64,000 nucleotides of DNA from Zoogloea sp. 1C4 (GCF_009469605.1 NZ_SSXU01000001.1:186001-250000), one strand, 5' to 3'. Shown: positions 8,343 to 17,313, counted from the first letter of the stretch. The notes: generated from the letters alone by a model not told the origin. Numbers and translations: made by a program.

Positions 8343-9689
8343 ATGGCAGACCAGCCAACCCAGCGCGGACGCGTGCGCCCGGCGCCCGAGCACTTCCTGA
8401 CCGAAGCGGACATCGCCGAGGTCAAGGACGGGCGCCGCGACTTCCTGCGCAAAGCCTTCCTCACCGCCTCCGCCGCCATGGCCGCCCCGGCCATCGTGCG
8501 CGCCGAGGACGGCGATCCCAACATCCTGACCCTACCGCCCTGGACCACCAGCCTCGGCCAGCCTGTCGCCGCCCGTCCCTACGGCCTGCCCTCGCAGTAC
8601 GAGAAAGGCCTTCAGCGTCGGGAATCGCCGGGCCTCACGCGGATGTCGCAGGTGTCGGTGGCCTTCACGCCGCTGCAGGGCCTGTTCGGCATCATCACCC
8701 CGTCGGGCCTGCACTTCGAGCGCCACCACCAGGGCTGGAGCGACATCGATCCGTCGAAGCATCGCCTGATGGTGCACGGCACCGACGACGGCTTCGTGAA
8801 GCAGCCCAAGGTCTACACCGTCGATGACATCCTGCGCCTGCCGCCGGTGTCGCGGATGCACTTCATCGAATGCGGCGCCAACACCGGCATGGAATGGGGC
8901 AACGTGGCGGTGCCCACCGTGCAGTACAGCCACGGCATGCTCAGCTGCTCCGAATTCACCGGCGTGCCCCTGCGGCTGATCCTCGAAGACTGCGGCATCG
9001 ACTGGAAGAAGGCGAAGTACGTGCTCGCCGAGGGCGCCGACGGCTCGTCGATGACCCGAACCATCCCCATCGAACTCGTGCAGTCCGACGAAGTGCTGGT
9101 CGCCTACGGCCAGAACGGCGAGATGCTGCGCCCCGAAAACGGCTACCCGCTGCGCCTCGTGGTGCCCGGCGTGCAGGGCGTGAGCTGGGTGAAGTGGCTG
9201 CGCCGCATCGAGGTGGGCGACAAGCCCTGGGCCACCAAGGACGAGGCGATCCACTACATCGACCTGATGCCCGACGGCCAGCACCGGCAATACACCTCCA
9301 CCCAGGAGTGCAAGTCGGTCATCACCACCCCGTCCGGCGGGCAGATCCTGCTGGATAAAGGCTTCTACAACATCTCGGGGCTGGCGTGGTCCGGGCGCGG
9401 AAAGGTCAAGCAGGTTGACGTATCCACCGACGGCGGCATCAACTGGCGCCGGGCGCGGATCGAAGGGCCGGTCAATTCCAAGTGCCTGACCCGCTTCAAC
9501 ATCGACTGGGTGTGGGACGGCAAGCCCGCCATCCTGCAATCCCGCGCGATGGACGAGACCGGCTATGTCCAGCCGTCGTACGGCCAGCTGCGCGCGGTGC
9601 GCGGCACCAAGTCGATCTACCACAACAACGCCATCCAGTCTTGGAAGGTGGCTGAAAGCGGGGAGGTGAGCAATGTCCAGGTTCTCTAA
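8343..9689 (+). CDS. soxC: Sulfane dehydrogenase molybdenum subunit SoxC
   Basis: 448 aa. The Tat signal is internal to a longer N-terminus (RRDFLRKAFLTASAAMAAP), usual for SoxC. It has the sulfite-oxidase fold with molybdopterin domain; the candidate Mo-ligating Cys is in HFIECGANTGMEWG (about residue 178). A C-terminal dimerisation domain follows. With SoxD it oxidises the sulfane sulfur of SoxY-bound intermediates, a six-electron step giving complete thiosulfate oxidation without sulfur globules. It is the first gene of soxCDYZAXB, with a GGGAGAG ribosome site. Its 3' end overlaps soxD by 17 bp. Confidence 0.95.
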   Translation: MADQPTQRGRVRPAPEHFLTEADIAEVKDGRRDFLRKAFLTASAAMAAPAIVRAEDGDPNILTLPPWTTSLGQPVAARPYGLPSQYEKGLQRRESPGLTRMSQVSVAFTPLQGLFGIITPSGLHFERHHQGWSDIDPSKHRLMVHGTDDGFVKQPKVYTVDDILRLPPVSRMHFIECGANTGMEWGNVAVPTVQYSHGMLSCSEFTGVPLRLILEDCGIDWKKAKYVLAEGADGSSMTRTIPIELVQSDEVLVAYGQNGEMLRPENGYPLRLVVPGVQGVSWVKWLRRIEVGDKPWATKDEAIHYIDLMPDGQHRQYTSTQECKSVITTPSGGQILLDKGFYNISGLAWSGRGKVKQVDVSTDGGINWRRARIEGPVNSKCLTRFNIDWVWDGKPAILQSRAMDETGYVQPSYGQLRAVRGTKSIYHNNAIQSWKVAESGEVSNVQVL

Positions 9690-10749
9690 ATCGCTCACCC
9701 GCGTTGCGATGATCGCCCTGGCCGCCTGCGCCACTGGCGCGCTGGCCGATGGCAAATACGCCGGCGTCGGCCGGGCTGCCAAGCCGGCCGAGATCCACGC
9801 CTGGGACATCGACGTGCGCCCCGACTTCAAGGGCTTGCGCCCCGGCAGCGGCAGCGTCGATCAGGGCCAGGAAACCTGGGAGGCCAAGTGCGCGTCCTGC
9901 CACGGCAGCTTCGGCGAATCCAACGAGGTGCACACCCCGCTGATCGGCGGCACCACCAAGGACGACGTGAAGACCGGCCACGTGCTGTCGTTGGTCAAGG
10001 GCGACGCCCCCCAGCGCAGCGCGATCATGAAGGTCGCCACCGTCTCCACGTTGTTCGACTACATCAACCGGGCGATGCCCCTCACGACGCCCAAGTCGCT
10101 CACCAACGACGAGGTGTACGGGCTGGTGGCCTATCTGCTCAACCTGGCCGAGATCGTCCCGGGTGATTTCGTGCTGTCCGACAAGAACATCGCCGAAGCC
10201 CAGGCCCGCATGCCCAACCGCAATGGCATGACCACCAACCACGGCATGTGGCCCGGTGCGCCCGCCAGCAAGGGCGGCATCGGCAACGGCGGCAAGCCCG
10301 ATGTGAAGAACACGGCCTGCATGAGCAACTGCAAGACCGAGGTGAAGGTCGGCTCCCTGCTCCCGGTGTATGCCGAGACCGCCCACGGCAACCTGGCCGA
10401 GCAGAACCGCCCGGTGGGCCCGGTGCGCGGCAAGGATACGTCGGGCAAGGCGCCGGCCGAGGTCAAGCCCGCGGCCCAGAGCGACAACGCCGCCGCGACC
10501 AAGCTCGCCAACGACAACGGCTGCATGGCCTGCCACGGGGTGGCGAACAAGATCGTCGGCCCCGGCTACAACGAGGTCGCGGCCCGCTACAAGGGCCAGG
10601 CCGACGCCGAGGCCAAACTGGCTGCAAAGGTGCGAGCAGGCGGCCAGGGCGCATGGGGGGCGATCCCCATGCCGCCCCAGAGCCAGCTCAAGGACGAGGA
10701 CATCCGCCGCCTCGTGAAGTGGATCATGTCTGGCGCCAAGGCGCAGTAA
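9673..10749 (+). CDS. soxD: Sulfane dehydrogenase diheme cytochrome c subunit SoxD
   Basis: 358 aa with a Sec signal peptide (MSRFSKSLTRVAMIALAACATGALA). Two heme c sites are present, CASCHGSFGE near residue 74 and CMACHG near residue 282, joined by a Pro/Ala-rich linker. It accepts electrons from the Mo centre of SoxC. The ATG at 9673 overlaps the end of soxC, and GGGAGG lies just upstream inside soxC. Length and heme spacing match SoxD. Confidence 0.94.
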   Translation: MSRFSKSLTRVAMIALAACATGALADGKYAGVGRAAKPAEIHAWDIDVRPDFKGLRPGSGSVDQGQETWEAKCASCHGSFGESNEVHTPLIGGTTKDDVKTGHVLSLVKGDAPQRSAIMKVATVSTLFDYINRAMPLTTPKSLTNDEVYGLVAYLLNLAEIVPGDFVLSDKNIAEAQARMPNRNGMTTNHGMWPGAPASKGGIGNGGKPDVKNTACMSNCKTEVKVGSLLPVYAETAHGNLAEQNRPVGPVRGKDTSGKAPAEVKPAAQSDNAAATKLANDNGCMACHGVANKIVGPGYNEVAARYKGQADAEAKLAAKVRAGGQGAWGAIPMPPQSQLKDEDIRRLVKWIMSGAKAQ

Positions 10750-10776
10750 CCCAGGATCAACCAAGGAGAGAGACCC

Positions 10777-11244
10777 ATGAACAACCAACGCCGTGAAATC
10801 CTGAAGGCAGGCGGCGGGCTCGGCCTGTTCGGCCTGCTGGCCGCCGCCGGCCTGATCACCCCGGGCGAGGCCCGCGCCGAATGGAACAAGGCCGCCTTCG
10901 ACGCCAAGACCATCGACGAGACCCTCAAGGCCCTGGGCGCCACCGCGCCGGCCAACTCGGCAGACGTGCAGCTCACCGCGCCGGACATCGCCGAAAACGG
11001 CGCCGTGGTCCCGGTGGGCGTGGTGTCGACGCTGGCCGGTGTCGAGGCCATCGCCATCCTCGTCGAGAAGAACCCCAACCCGCTCGCCGCGAGCTTCATG
11101 CTCCCCGTCGGCACCGAGCCTTCGGTGCAGACGCGCGTGAAGATGGGCCAGACCTCCGACGTGTACGCACTCGTCAAGGCTGGCGGCAAGTTCTTCATCG
11201 CCAAGAAGGAAATCAAGGTCACCCTCGGCGGCTGCGGCGGCTGA
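10777..11244 (+). CDS. soxY: Sulfur-carrier protein SoxY
   Basis: 155 aa. Tat signal (NNQRREILKAGGGLGLFGLLAAAG) and the invariant C-terminal GGCGG swinging arm, whose cysteine carries the sulfur substrate covalently through the Sox cycle. The immunoglobulin-like core ends VTLGGCGG, exactly as in the family. It is exported as a heterodimer with SoxZ, encoded 33 bp downstream. An AAGGAGAGA ribosome site precedes the start. Confidence 0.97.
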   Translation: MNNQRREILKAGGGLGLFGLLAAAGLITPGEARAEWNKAAFDAKTIDETLKALGATAPANSADVQLTAPDIAENGAVVPVGVVSTLAGVEAIAILVEKNPNPLAASFMLPVGTEPSVQTRVKMGQTSDVYALVKAGGKFFIAKKEIKVTLGGCGG

Positions 11245-11277
11245 GCCCTGCGCGCTTCATTACAGAAAGGAATCGAA

Positions 11278-11589
11278 ATGGCAGATCCGATGAAGATTCG
11301 CGCAAGCGCGAAAGACGGCATCACCGAAGTGAAGGTGCTCATGAGCCACGAAATGGAGACCGGCCAGCGCAAGGATTCGTCCGGCAACCTGGTCCCGGCC
11401 CATTTCATCACCGAGATCACCGCCGAACACAACGGCCGCCAGGTGCTGGCCGGCCAGTTTGGCACCGCGATCTCGAAGAACCCCTACCTCGCCTTCAAGT
11501 TCAAGGGCGGCGCCAAGGGCGACAAGCTCAGCGTGAGCTGGGTGGATAGCAAGGGCGACAAGCGCACCGACGAAGTGCAGATCGCCTGA
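11278..11589 (+). CDS. soxZ: SoxY partner protein SoxZ
   Basis: 103 aa with no signal peptide, consistent with Tat hitchhiking on SoxY. It begins MADPMKIRASAKDGITEVKVL and contains the MSHEMETGQRKDS segment and the NPYLAFKFKGG strand of SoxZ. It binds SoxY and shapes the carrier for attack by SoxAX, SoxB and SoxCD. A GGAATCGAA region precedes the start. A hairpin follows in the gap before soxA. Confidence 0.96.
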   Translation: MADPMKIRASAKDGITEVKVLMSHEMETGQRKDSSGNLVPAHFITEITAEHNGRQVLAGQFGTAISKNPYLAFKFKGGAKGDKLSVSWVDSKGDKRTDEVQIA

Positions 11590-11603
11590 GGCGTCATTTC
11601 GCC

Positions 11604-11631
11604 CGCTGCCGCCGGCCACCGGGCGGCAGCG
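11604..11631 (+). other. Intra-operon hairpin between soxZ and soxA
   Basis: Perfect 10-bp inverted repeat (arms 11604-11613 and 11622-11631, 8-nt loop) in the 106-bp gap between soxZ and soxA. It is very GC-rich and has no T tract, so it is unlikely to be a full terminator. It could stabilise the upstream soxCDYZ mRNA or partly attenuate soxAXB. Confidence 0.6.
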
Positions 11632-11695
11632 CCCCCGCAAGCTGACCACAGACCGCCCCAAGGCGGCAGGCCCCCCACCAGAAGGAGGAAGACAC

Positions 11696-12502
11696 ATGCA
11701 GCCCAACCTGCGCACCGCGCTGGCCACCGCCGCCCTCGCCCTCGCCGGCCCGGCCTTCGGGCAAGGCTCGACGATGGACGAGATCGCCCGATACCGGGAG
11801 ATGCTGGCCGACGGCAACCCCGCCGAGCTCCTCGAAGCCAAGGGCGAAGAGCTCTGGAAGAAACCGCGCGGCCCCAAGAACGCCAGCCTCGAGCAATGCG
11901 ACATGGGCCTCGGCCCCGGCAAGCTCGACGGCGCCTATGCCCAGCTCCCGCGCTACTTTGCCGACACCAAAAAGGTGATGGACGCCGAGTCCCGACTCGT
12001 CCATTGCATGGTGAGCCTGCAGGGCTTCACTGAAGCCGAGGCCACCAAACGCTGGTTCTCCAAGCCCGGCCAGGATTCCGACATCGAGGCGCTGGTCACC
12101 TACATCGGCGGCAAATCCAACGGCGCGAAGATCAACGTGCCGGCGCGCCACCCGGAAGAAGCGCGCATGGCGAAGGTGGGCGAGTACATCTTCTACCGCC
12201 GCAGCGGCCCCCAGGATTTCTCCTGCGCCATCTGCCACGGCCAGGAAGGCAAGCGCATCCGCCTGCAGGAGCTGGGCAACCTCACCACCCAGGCCGGCGC
12301 CGGCACCGCCATGAGCACCTGGCCGTCGTACCGCGTATCCCAGGGCGCGGTGTGGACCATGCAGCGCCGCCTGATCGACTGCATGCGTCAGGCCCGCTGG
12401 CCCGAGCCCAAGTACCTCGCCGATTCCGTCATCGCGCTGGAAGTCTTCCTCCAGAAGACCGCCAGCGGCACCGTGATGCAGACCCCCGGCATCAAGCGCT
12501 GA
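11696..12502 (+). CDS. soxA: L-cysteine S-thiosulfotransferase subunit SoxA (single CxxCH heme)
   Basis: 268 aa with a signal peptide (MQPNLRTALATAALALAGPAFG). One heme site is visible, CAICHG near residue 179. The N-terminal half has lost the other CxxCH and keeps single cysteines (EQCDMGLGPG and VHCMVSLQG) that can form the disulfide seen in monoheme SoxA. The active-site cysteine is in DCMRQARWPEP. With SoxX it attaches thiosulfate to the SoxY cysteine. A GAAGGAGGAA ribosome site is present. Confidence 0.93.
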   Translation: MQPNLRTALATAALALAGPAFGQGSTMDEIARYREMLADGNPAELLEAKGEELWKKPRGPKNASLEQCDMGLGPGKLDGAYAQLPRYFADTKKVMDAESRLVHCMVSLQGFTEAEATKRWFSKPGQDSDIEALVTYIGGKSNGAKINVPARHPEEARMAKVGEYIFYRRSGPQDFSCAICHGQEGKRIRLQELGNLTTQAGAGTAMSTWPSYRVSQGAVWTMQRRLIDCMRQARWPEPKYLADSVIALEVFLQKTASGTVMQTPGIKR

Positions 12503-12517
12503 GCCCCGGAGACGACC

Positions 12518-13138
12518 ATGAAAAACACCTTCATCGCCGCCCTCCTCGCCCTGGGCGCCACGGGCATCCACGCCGCCGATCCGATCGCCTTCCAGGCCGA
12601 ACAGATCTTCCGCAGCAGCTTTCGCGCCGACAACCCCAGATACTGGATGACCCGCCTCGACCAGGACGAGGCCATGCGCCTGTGCAGCCAGTACAAGGAC
12701 AACCCGCCCGCCAAGGTGCGCGCCCTCATTGAAAAGACCCAGCAGGCCACCATCCGCTACCCGGTCGAGGGCAAGCTGATCGGTGACTGGAAGGAAGGCG
12801 AGAAGCTCGCCGCGGTGGGCACCGGCGGCCACATCGGCTTCATCCAGCCCGACCCGCCCGGCCGCGTGCGTGGCGGCAACTGCTACGCCTGCCACCAGCT
12901 GGCCAAGAAGGAAGTCGCCTACGGCACCATCGGCCCGAGCCTCCAGCACTTCGGCAAGCTGCGCGGCAACAGCGACGAGATCGTCAAGTACACCTACGAC
13001 AAGATCTACAACTCCAACGCCTTCACCGCGTGCACCAACATGCCGCGCTTCGGGCTGCACAACTGGCTGACGCCGGAGCAGATCACCCACATCGTCGCCT
13101 TCCTGGTCGATCCCGAATCGCCCGTGAACAAAGATTGA
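12518..13138 (+). CDS. soxX: L-cysteine S-thiosulfotransferase cytochrome subunit SoxX
   Basis: 206 aa with a signal peptide (MKNTFIAALLALGATGIHA). It has a single heme site, NCYACHQLAKKE, followed by GTIGPSL and a Met-ligand region CTNMPRFGLHNWLT. The C-terminus (LTPEQITHIVAFLVDPESPVN) is the family ending. An N-terminal region of about 100 residues before the heme makes it longer than minimal SoxX proteins. It partners SoxA, encoded 15 bp upstream. Confidence 0.92.
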   Translation: MKNTFIAALLALGATGIHAADPIAFQAEQIFRSSFRADNPRYWMTRLDQDEAMRLCSQYKDNPPAKVRALIEKTQQATIRYPVEGKLIGDWKEGEKLAAVGTGGHIGFIQPDPPGRVRGGNCYACHQLAKKEVAYGTIGPSLQHFGKLRGNSDEIVKYTYDKIYNSNAFTACTNMPRFGLHNWLTPEQITHIVAFLVDPESPVNKD

Positions 13139-13154
13139 GAACGGAGTCCACCGC

Positions 13155-14879
13155 ATGTCCATGAACCGTCGGGATTTCCTCCAGGTGCTGGCCGTCGCCG
13201 CGGCCGGCGGCCTGGCGCTGCACAGCAATCCGTCCGAAGCCGCCAAGGCCGCCGGGCGGATGTACGACCTGCCGCGCTTCGGCTCGGTGAGCCTGCTCCA
13301 CATGACCGACTGCCACGCGCAGCTCCTGCCGATCCACTTCCGCGAGCCCGACGTGAACCTCGGCATCGGCCCGATGGCCGGCCAGGTGCCGCACCTGATC
13401 GGCGAGAACCTGCTGCGCCACTTCGGCATCCGCCCCGGCACGCCGGAGGCCCACGCCTTCACCTATCTGGATTTCGTGAAGGCCGCCAAGACGTATGGCA
13501 AGGTCGGCGGCTTTGCCCACCTCGCCACGCTGGTCAAACAGCTCAAGGCCAGCCGCCCCGGCGCGCTGCTGCTCGATGGCGGTGACACCTGGCAGGGCTC
13601 CGGCCTCAGCCTGTGGACCAACGCCCAGGACATGGTCGACGCCTGCAAGGCGCTGGGCGTGGACGTGATGACGCTCCACTGGGAAGCCACCTACGGCGAA
13701 GCCCGCGTGAAGGAGATCGAGGAAAAGGACTTCGCCGGCAAGGTGGATATCGTGGCCCAGAACATCAAGACCGCCGACTTCGGCGACCCGGTGTTCAAAC
13801 CCTACGTGATCCGCAACATCAACGGCGTGCCGGTGGCCATCGTCGGCCAGGCCTTCCCCTACACGCCCATCGCCAACCCCCGCTGGCAGGTGCCCAACTG
13901 GAGCTATGGCATCCAGGACGACAACCTGCAGAAGGTGGTCGACGAAGCCCGCGCCGCCGGCGCCCAGGTGGTCGTCGTGCTGTCTCATAACGGCATGGAC
14001 GTGGACCTGAAGATGGCGAGCCGGGTGCGCGGCGTCGACGCCATCCTCGGCGGCCACACCCACGACGGCGTGCCGGCCCCGGTGATCGTCAAGAACGCCG
14101 GCGGCCAGACACTCGTCACCAACGCCGGCTCCAACGGCAAGTACCTGGGCGTGCTCGATCTCGACGTGAAGGCCGGCAAGGTGGTGGACTTCCGCTACAA
14201 GCTGCTGCCCGTCTTCGCCAACCTGATCCCCGCCGACCCCACGATGGACGCCCTCATCAAGAAGATGCGCGCACCGTATGAGGGCAAGCTCGCCGAGAAG
14301 CTCGCGGTGAGCGAAGGCCTGCTGTATCGCCGCGGCAACTTCAACGGCTCGTGGGACCAGCTCATCCTCGACGCGCTGCTCGCCGAGAAGAACGCCGAGA
14401 TCGCGTTTTCGCCCGGCTTCCGCTGGGGCACCAGCCTGCTGCCCGGCGACACCATCCGGATGGAGCACCTGCTCGACCAGACCGCCATCACCTACCCGTG
14501 GACCACCGTCACGATGATGAGCGGCGAGCAGATCAAGACCGTGCTCGAAGACGTCTGCGACAACCTCTTCAACCCCGACCCGTATTACCAGCAGGGCGGC
14601 GACATGGTGCGCGTGGGCGGTCTGCAGTACGCCTGCGATCCCAATGCCGCGATGGGCAAACGCATCACCGACATGCGCCTCGGCGGCAAGCCCATCGACG
14701 CCGGCAAGACCTACAAGGTCGCCGGCTGGGCGCCGGTGTCGGAAGACGCGAAGAACGCCGGCGGCGAAGCGGTGTGGGATCTGGTCGCTCGCTACCTCAA
14801 GGGCCAGAAGGTGATCCGCGCCCGGCCCCTCAACCTGCCCACCCTCAAGGGCATGGCCGGCAACCCCGGCATGGCCTGA
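13155..14879 (+). CDS. soxB: Thiosulfohydrolase SoxB
   Basis: 574 aa. Tat signal MSMNRRDFLQVLAVAAAGG. It is a metallophosphatase/5'-nucleotidase-fold protein with ligand motifs HMTDCHAQ, LLDGGDTWQGS, VLSHNGMD and GGHTHDGVP, expected to hold a dinuclear Mn site. It hydrolyses the terminal sulfonate of SoxY-S-SO3 to release sulfate. The C-terminal 5'-nucleotidase domain (about residues 370-560) is complete. The start may be the ATG at 13155 or at 13161. Last of the core sox genes. Confidence 0.96.
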   Translation: MSMNRRDFLQVLAVAAAGGLALHSNPSEAAKAAGRMYDLPRFGSVSLLHMTDCHAQLLPIHFREPDVNLGIGPMAGQVPHLIGENLLRHFGIRPGTPEAHAFTYLDFVKAAKTYGKVGGFAHLATLVKQLKASRPGALLLDGGDTWQGSGLSLWTNAQDMVDACKALGVDVMTLHWEATYGEARVKEIEEKDFAGKVDIVAQNIKTADFGDPVFKPYVIRNINGVPVAIVGQAFPYTPIANPRWQVPNWSYGIQDDNLQKVVDEARAAGAQVVVVLSHNGMDVDLKMASRVRGVDAILGGHTHDGVPAPVIVKNAGGQTLVTNAGSNGKYLGVLDLDVKAGKVVDFRYKLLPVFANLIPADPTMDALIKKMRAPYEGKLAEKLAVSEGLLYRRGNFNGSWDQLILDALLAEKNAEIAFSPGFRWGTSLLPGDTIRMEHLLDQTAITYPWTTVTMMSGEQIKTVLEDVCDNLFNPDPYYQQGGDMVRVGGLQYACDPNAAMGKRITDMRLGGKPIDAGKTYKVAGWAPVSEDAKNAGGEAVWDLVARYLKGQKVIRARPLNLPTLKGMAGNPGMA

Positions 14880-14911
14880 AGGCCCGCGCAAACCCGATCA
14901 AGGAGACGACG

Positions 14912-15874
14912 ATGAGCCGCGCCCACGCATCCCTCCCCGCCTGGCTGCGGGTCATCGTCGCCGTCCTTGTCCCGCTGCTCGCCGGGCTGGCCGCGGCGGC
15001 CGAACTCAAGCCCATCCGCGTCTCCGAACACGCCTGGTACGTGCTCGGCGATTCGGGCATGGCATCCGGCGCCAATCAGGGCTTCAACAGCAACGCCGGC
15101 TTCGTTGTCACCCGCGACAGCGTGGTGGTCATCGACGCCCTCGGCACCCCGCCCCTGGGCGAGGCGCTCCTCGCCGCGATCCGCAAGATCAGCGACAAGC
15201 CGATCCGCCGCGTGATCCTCACCCACTTCCACGCCGACCACTTCTACGGCCTGCCCGCTTTCAAGGCCGCGGGCGCACAGGTATGGGCCCACCGGGCCGG
15301 GCGCGACTACTTCACCAGCGGCGAAGCCGCCGCCCGCCTCGCCCAGCGCCGGCAGGATCTCTTTCCGTGGGTGGATGAATCCACCCGCCTCGTCGAGGCC
15401 GACCACTGGCTCGACGGCGACACCCGCTTCGAGGAAGGCGGGCTGCACTTCCGGGTGAGCTTTCTTGGCCCGGCCCATTCGTCCGAAGACCTGATGGTCA
15501 GCGTGGACGAAGACGGCGTGGTTTTCTGCGGCGACATCCTCTTCGCCGGGCGGATTCCCTTTGTGGGCAGCGCCGACAGCCGCCGCTGGCTCGTCGCCAT
15601 CGACCAGCTCGCCGCGCTCAAGCCGAAGATCCTCGTCACCGGCCACGGCCGCCACTCCACCAACGCCGCCGCCGACCTCACCCTCACCCGCGACTACCTC
15701 ACCTACCTGCGCGAGCAGATGGGCCGGGCGGTGGATGAGATGGTCCCCTTCGACGAAGCCTATGCCCGCACCGACTGGCGGCGCTTCAGCAATCTCCCCG
15801 CCTTCGAAGCCGCCAACCGCATCAACGCTTACGGCACCTATCTCACCCTGGAGCGCGAATCCCTCGCCCGCTGA
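14912..15874 (+). CDS. Periplasmic metallo-beta-lactamase-fold hydrolase (SoxH-like)
   Basis: 320 aa from the ATG at 14912 (AAGGAGACGACG ribosome site). A signal segment (LPAWLRVIVAVLVPLLAGLAAAA) precedes the MBL domain. The zinc motif is LTHFHADHFYG; further ligands fit GPAHSSEDLMV, FCGDILF and TGHGRHS. SoxH of Paracoccus and the quinoprotein-relay zinc hydrolases are the closest known types. SoxH is not essential for thiosulfate oxidation and its substrate is unknown. Its place after soxB suggests a supporting or repair role. Confidence 0.85.
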   Translation: MSRAHASLPAWLRVIVAVLVPLLAGLAAAAELKPIRVSEHAWYVLGDSGMASGANQGFNSNAGFVVTRDSVVVIDALGTPPLGEALLAAIRKISDKPIRRVILTHFHADHFYGLPAFKAAGAQVWAHRAGRDYFTSGEAAARLAQRRQDLFPWVDESTRLVEADHWLDGDTRFEEGGLHFRVSFLGPAHSSEDLMVSVDEDGVVFCGDILFAGRIPFVGSADSRRWLVAIDQLAALKPKILVTGHGRHSTNAAADLTLTRDYLTYLREQMGRAVDEMVPFDEAYARTDWRRFSNLPAFEAANRINAYGTYLTLERESLAR

Positions 15875-15878
15875 CCTG

Positions 15879-16343
15879 ATGCGCGCCGGCCTGCTCGCCC
15901 TGATCCTCGCCTTCGGCCTCGGCCTGGCCGGCTCGCCCGCTTCCGCCAAGGGCCCGCTTGACTCGCGCCTGCACGATCCGGCCGCCCGGCCCGACGTGCT
16001 CTACGTCGTCCTCTTCAGCCTGCCCGACTGCCCCTACTGCGTGGCGATCCGCGACGCCTACCTGCCGGCCCTGCCCGACGACCCGCGCTTTCGCGAGCGG
16101 GTGCGCATCCGCGAGGTATCCATCAGCAGCCCCCGCCCGATTACCGATTTCGATGGCACCCCAGCGCGCCAGGCCGACATCGCCCGCCGCTACGGCGTCA
16201 AGTTTGCGCCGACGGTGCTCTTTCTCGACAAGGGTGGACAGGTGCGCGCCGAAGCGCTGCTGGGTGGCGACAGCGTGGGGCTATACGGCGGCTATCTGGA
16301 GAAGCGGGTGCTTCAGGGGCTCGATGCAGCGGCGGCCCACTGA
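15879..16343 (+). CDS. soxW: Periplasmic thioredoxin-like protein (SoxW-like)
   Basis: 154 aa from the ATG at 15879, 4 bp after the hydrolase gene. Signal peptide MRAGLLALILAFGLGLAGSPASA, then a thioredoxin fold with redox motif LPDCPYCVAIRD and the cis-Pro segment VKFAPTVLFLDKGG. Paracoccus SoxW is a periplasmic thioredoxin supplied with reductant by SoxV, but no soxV/ccdA gene is visible here. It may keep the SoxY cysteine or other thiols reduced. The gene symbol is given by analogy. Confidence 0.78.
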   Translation: MRAGLLALILAFGLGLAGSPASAKGPLDSRLHDPAARPDVLYVVLFSLPDCPYCVAIRDAYLPALPDDPRFRERVRIREVSISSPRPITDFDGTPARQADIARRYGVKFAPTVLFLDKGGQVRAEALLGGDSVGLYGGYLEKRVLQGLDAAAAH

Positions 16344-16364
16344 AGCAGGCGCCGCTTTGGCGGC

Positions 16365-16667
16365 CTACTTGAACTGGTAGTAGCGGTGATTGAGCCAGGC
16401 GACCACGTCTTCCTCATCCTCGGGAAACCAGCCGGTCTTGAGCTGGCTGCTGCAAAAGCTCACCTGGGCGTGGAGCTGGGACAGGCTCTTCACCTTGCGG
16501 TCGCTGCGCAGGTAAAGCTTAGAGCCATCACCACCAATCAGGCGCTGGTGGCACGCGGCACAGTTTTTTTCGGTCACCAGCTTTTCGCCCGCGGCCGGAC
16601 TGCCGGCCCAGGCGCCCGCGGCCACCGTAAGGCCGGCCGCCAGCATCAGGATTTGCGTTGCGTTCAT
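16365..16667 (-). CDS. Small monoheme c-type cytochrome lacking methionine in the mature protein
   Basis: 100 aa from the ATG at 16667. Signal peptide MNATQILMLAAGLTVAAGAWA, heme site NCAACHQRLIGG, and C-terminus VVAWLNHRYYQFK. The mature part has no Met, so His/Met ligation is impossible. Candidate second ligands are the His in LSQLHAQVSF and in LNHRYY. One further Cys (FCSSQLK) is present. It is divergent from a periplasmic rhodanese gene (46-bp shared gap) and convergent with soxW. Likely a periplasmic electron carrier; its partner is unknown. Confidence 0.8.
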   Translation of the reverse strand: MNATQILMLAAGLTVAAGAWAGSPAAGEKLVTEKNCAACHQRLIGGDGSKLYLRSDRKVKSLSQLHAQVSFCSSQLKTGWFPEDEEDVVAWLNHRYYQFK

Positions 16668-16713
16668 GGTCTGCCTCTCCGGAGGTTGATCGGATGAAAT
16701 CCACGGAGGAAGT

Positions 16714-17313
16714 ATGAAACATTTTGCCGCCAGCGCCATGATCGCGCTGCTTGTCATCGGTCTTCCCCTGCCGGGCACGGCCCAGGTGGACCCCGCCAGT
16801 GTGCCCGAGATCAAGCGTAGCCGGCTCCAGCTCTACCTCACCGCCCGCGAAGCCCACGACATCTATTCCCGCGAACCGGCCCGAACCCTCTTCCTCGACG
16901 TCCGCACCCGCGCCGAAGCCATGTACGTAGGCATGCCCAGTGATGCCGACGCCCTCGTGCCCTACGTCGAACACCAGGAGCTGATGACCGACTGGGACGA
17001 CCGCCGGGGCATGTACCAGCTGATGGCCAACAGTGATTTCCTGACCGAAGCCGAGACCCGCCTCAAGCAGAAAGGGCTCACCAGGACCGACCGGGTGATC
17101 CTCATCTGCCGCTCGGGTGACCGCAGCGCCCACGCCGCCGACCTCCTCGCCAACGCCGGCTACACCCGTGTTTACAGCGTGGTGGATGGCTTCGAGGGCG
17201 ACGCCGCCAAGGACGGCCCGAAGGCCGGCCAGCGCATCGTGAATGGCTGGAAGAACGCCGGCCTGCCCTGGTCGTACAAGCTCGACAAGGCCAAGATGTA
17301 CTTCCCGCGCTGA
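16714..17313 (+). CDS. Periplasmic single-domain rhodanese
   Basis: 199 aa with signal peptide MKHFAASAMIALLVIGLPLPGTAQ. One rhodanese domain occupies about residues 45-175, with catalytic loop LICRSGDRSAHAADLL (CRSGDRS, a CxxGxR-type loop). The inner part has an unusual insertion (LVPYVEHQELMTDWDDRRG) before the active site. It is divergent from the small cytochrome gene. Likely sulfane-sulfur transfer in the periplasm linked to sox/fcc. A GGAGGA ribosome site is present. Confidence 0.83.
   Translation: MKHFAASAMIALLVIGLPLPGTAQVDPASVPEIKRSRLQLYLTAREAHDIYSREPARTLFLDVRTRAEAMYVGMPSDADALVPYVEHQELMTDWDDRRGMYQLMANSDFLTEAETRLKQKGLTRTDRVILICRSGDRSAHAADLLANAGYTRVYSVVDGFEGDAAKDGPKAGQRIVNGWKNAGLPWSYKLDKAKMYFPR

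Noticed and set aside
11696-12502. SoxA as a diheme protein
   Set aside because: Only one CxxCH is present; the N-terminal Cys residues do not form a second heme site.
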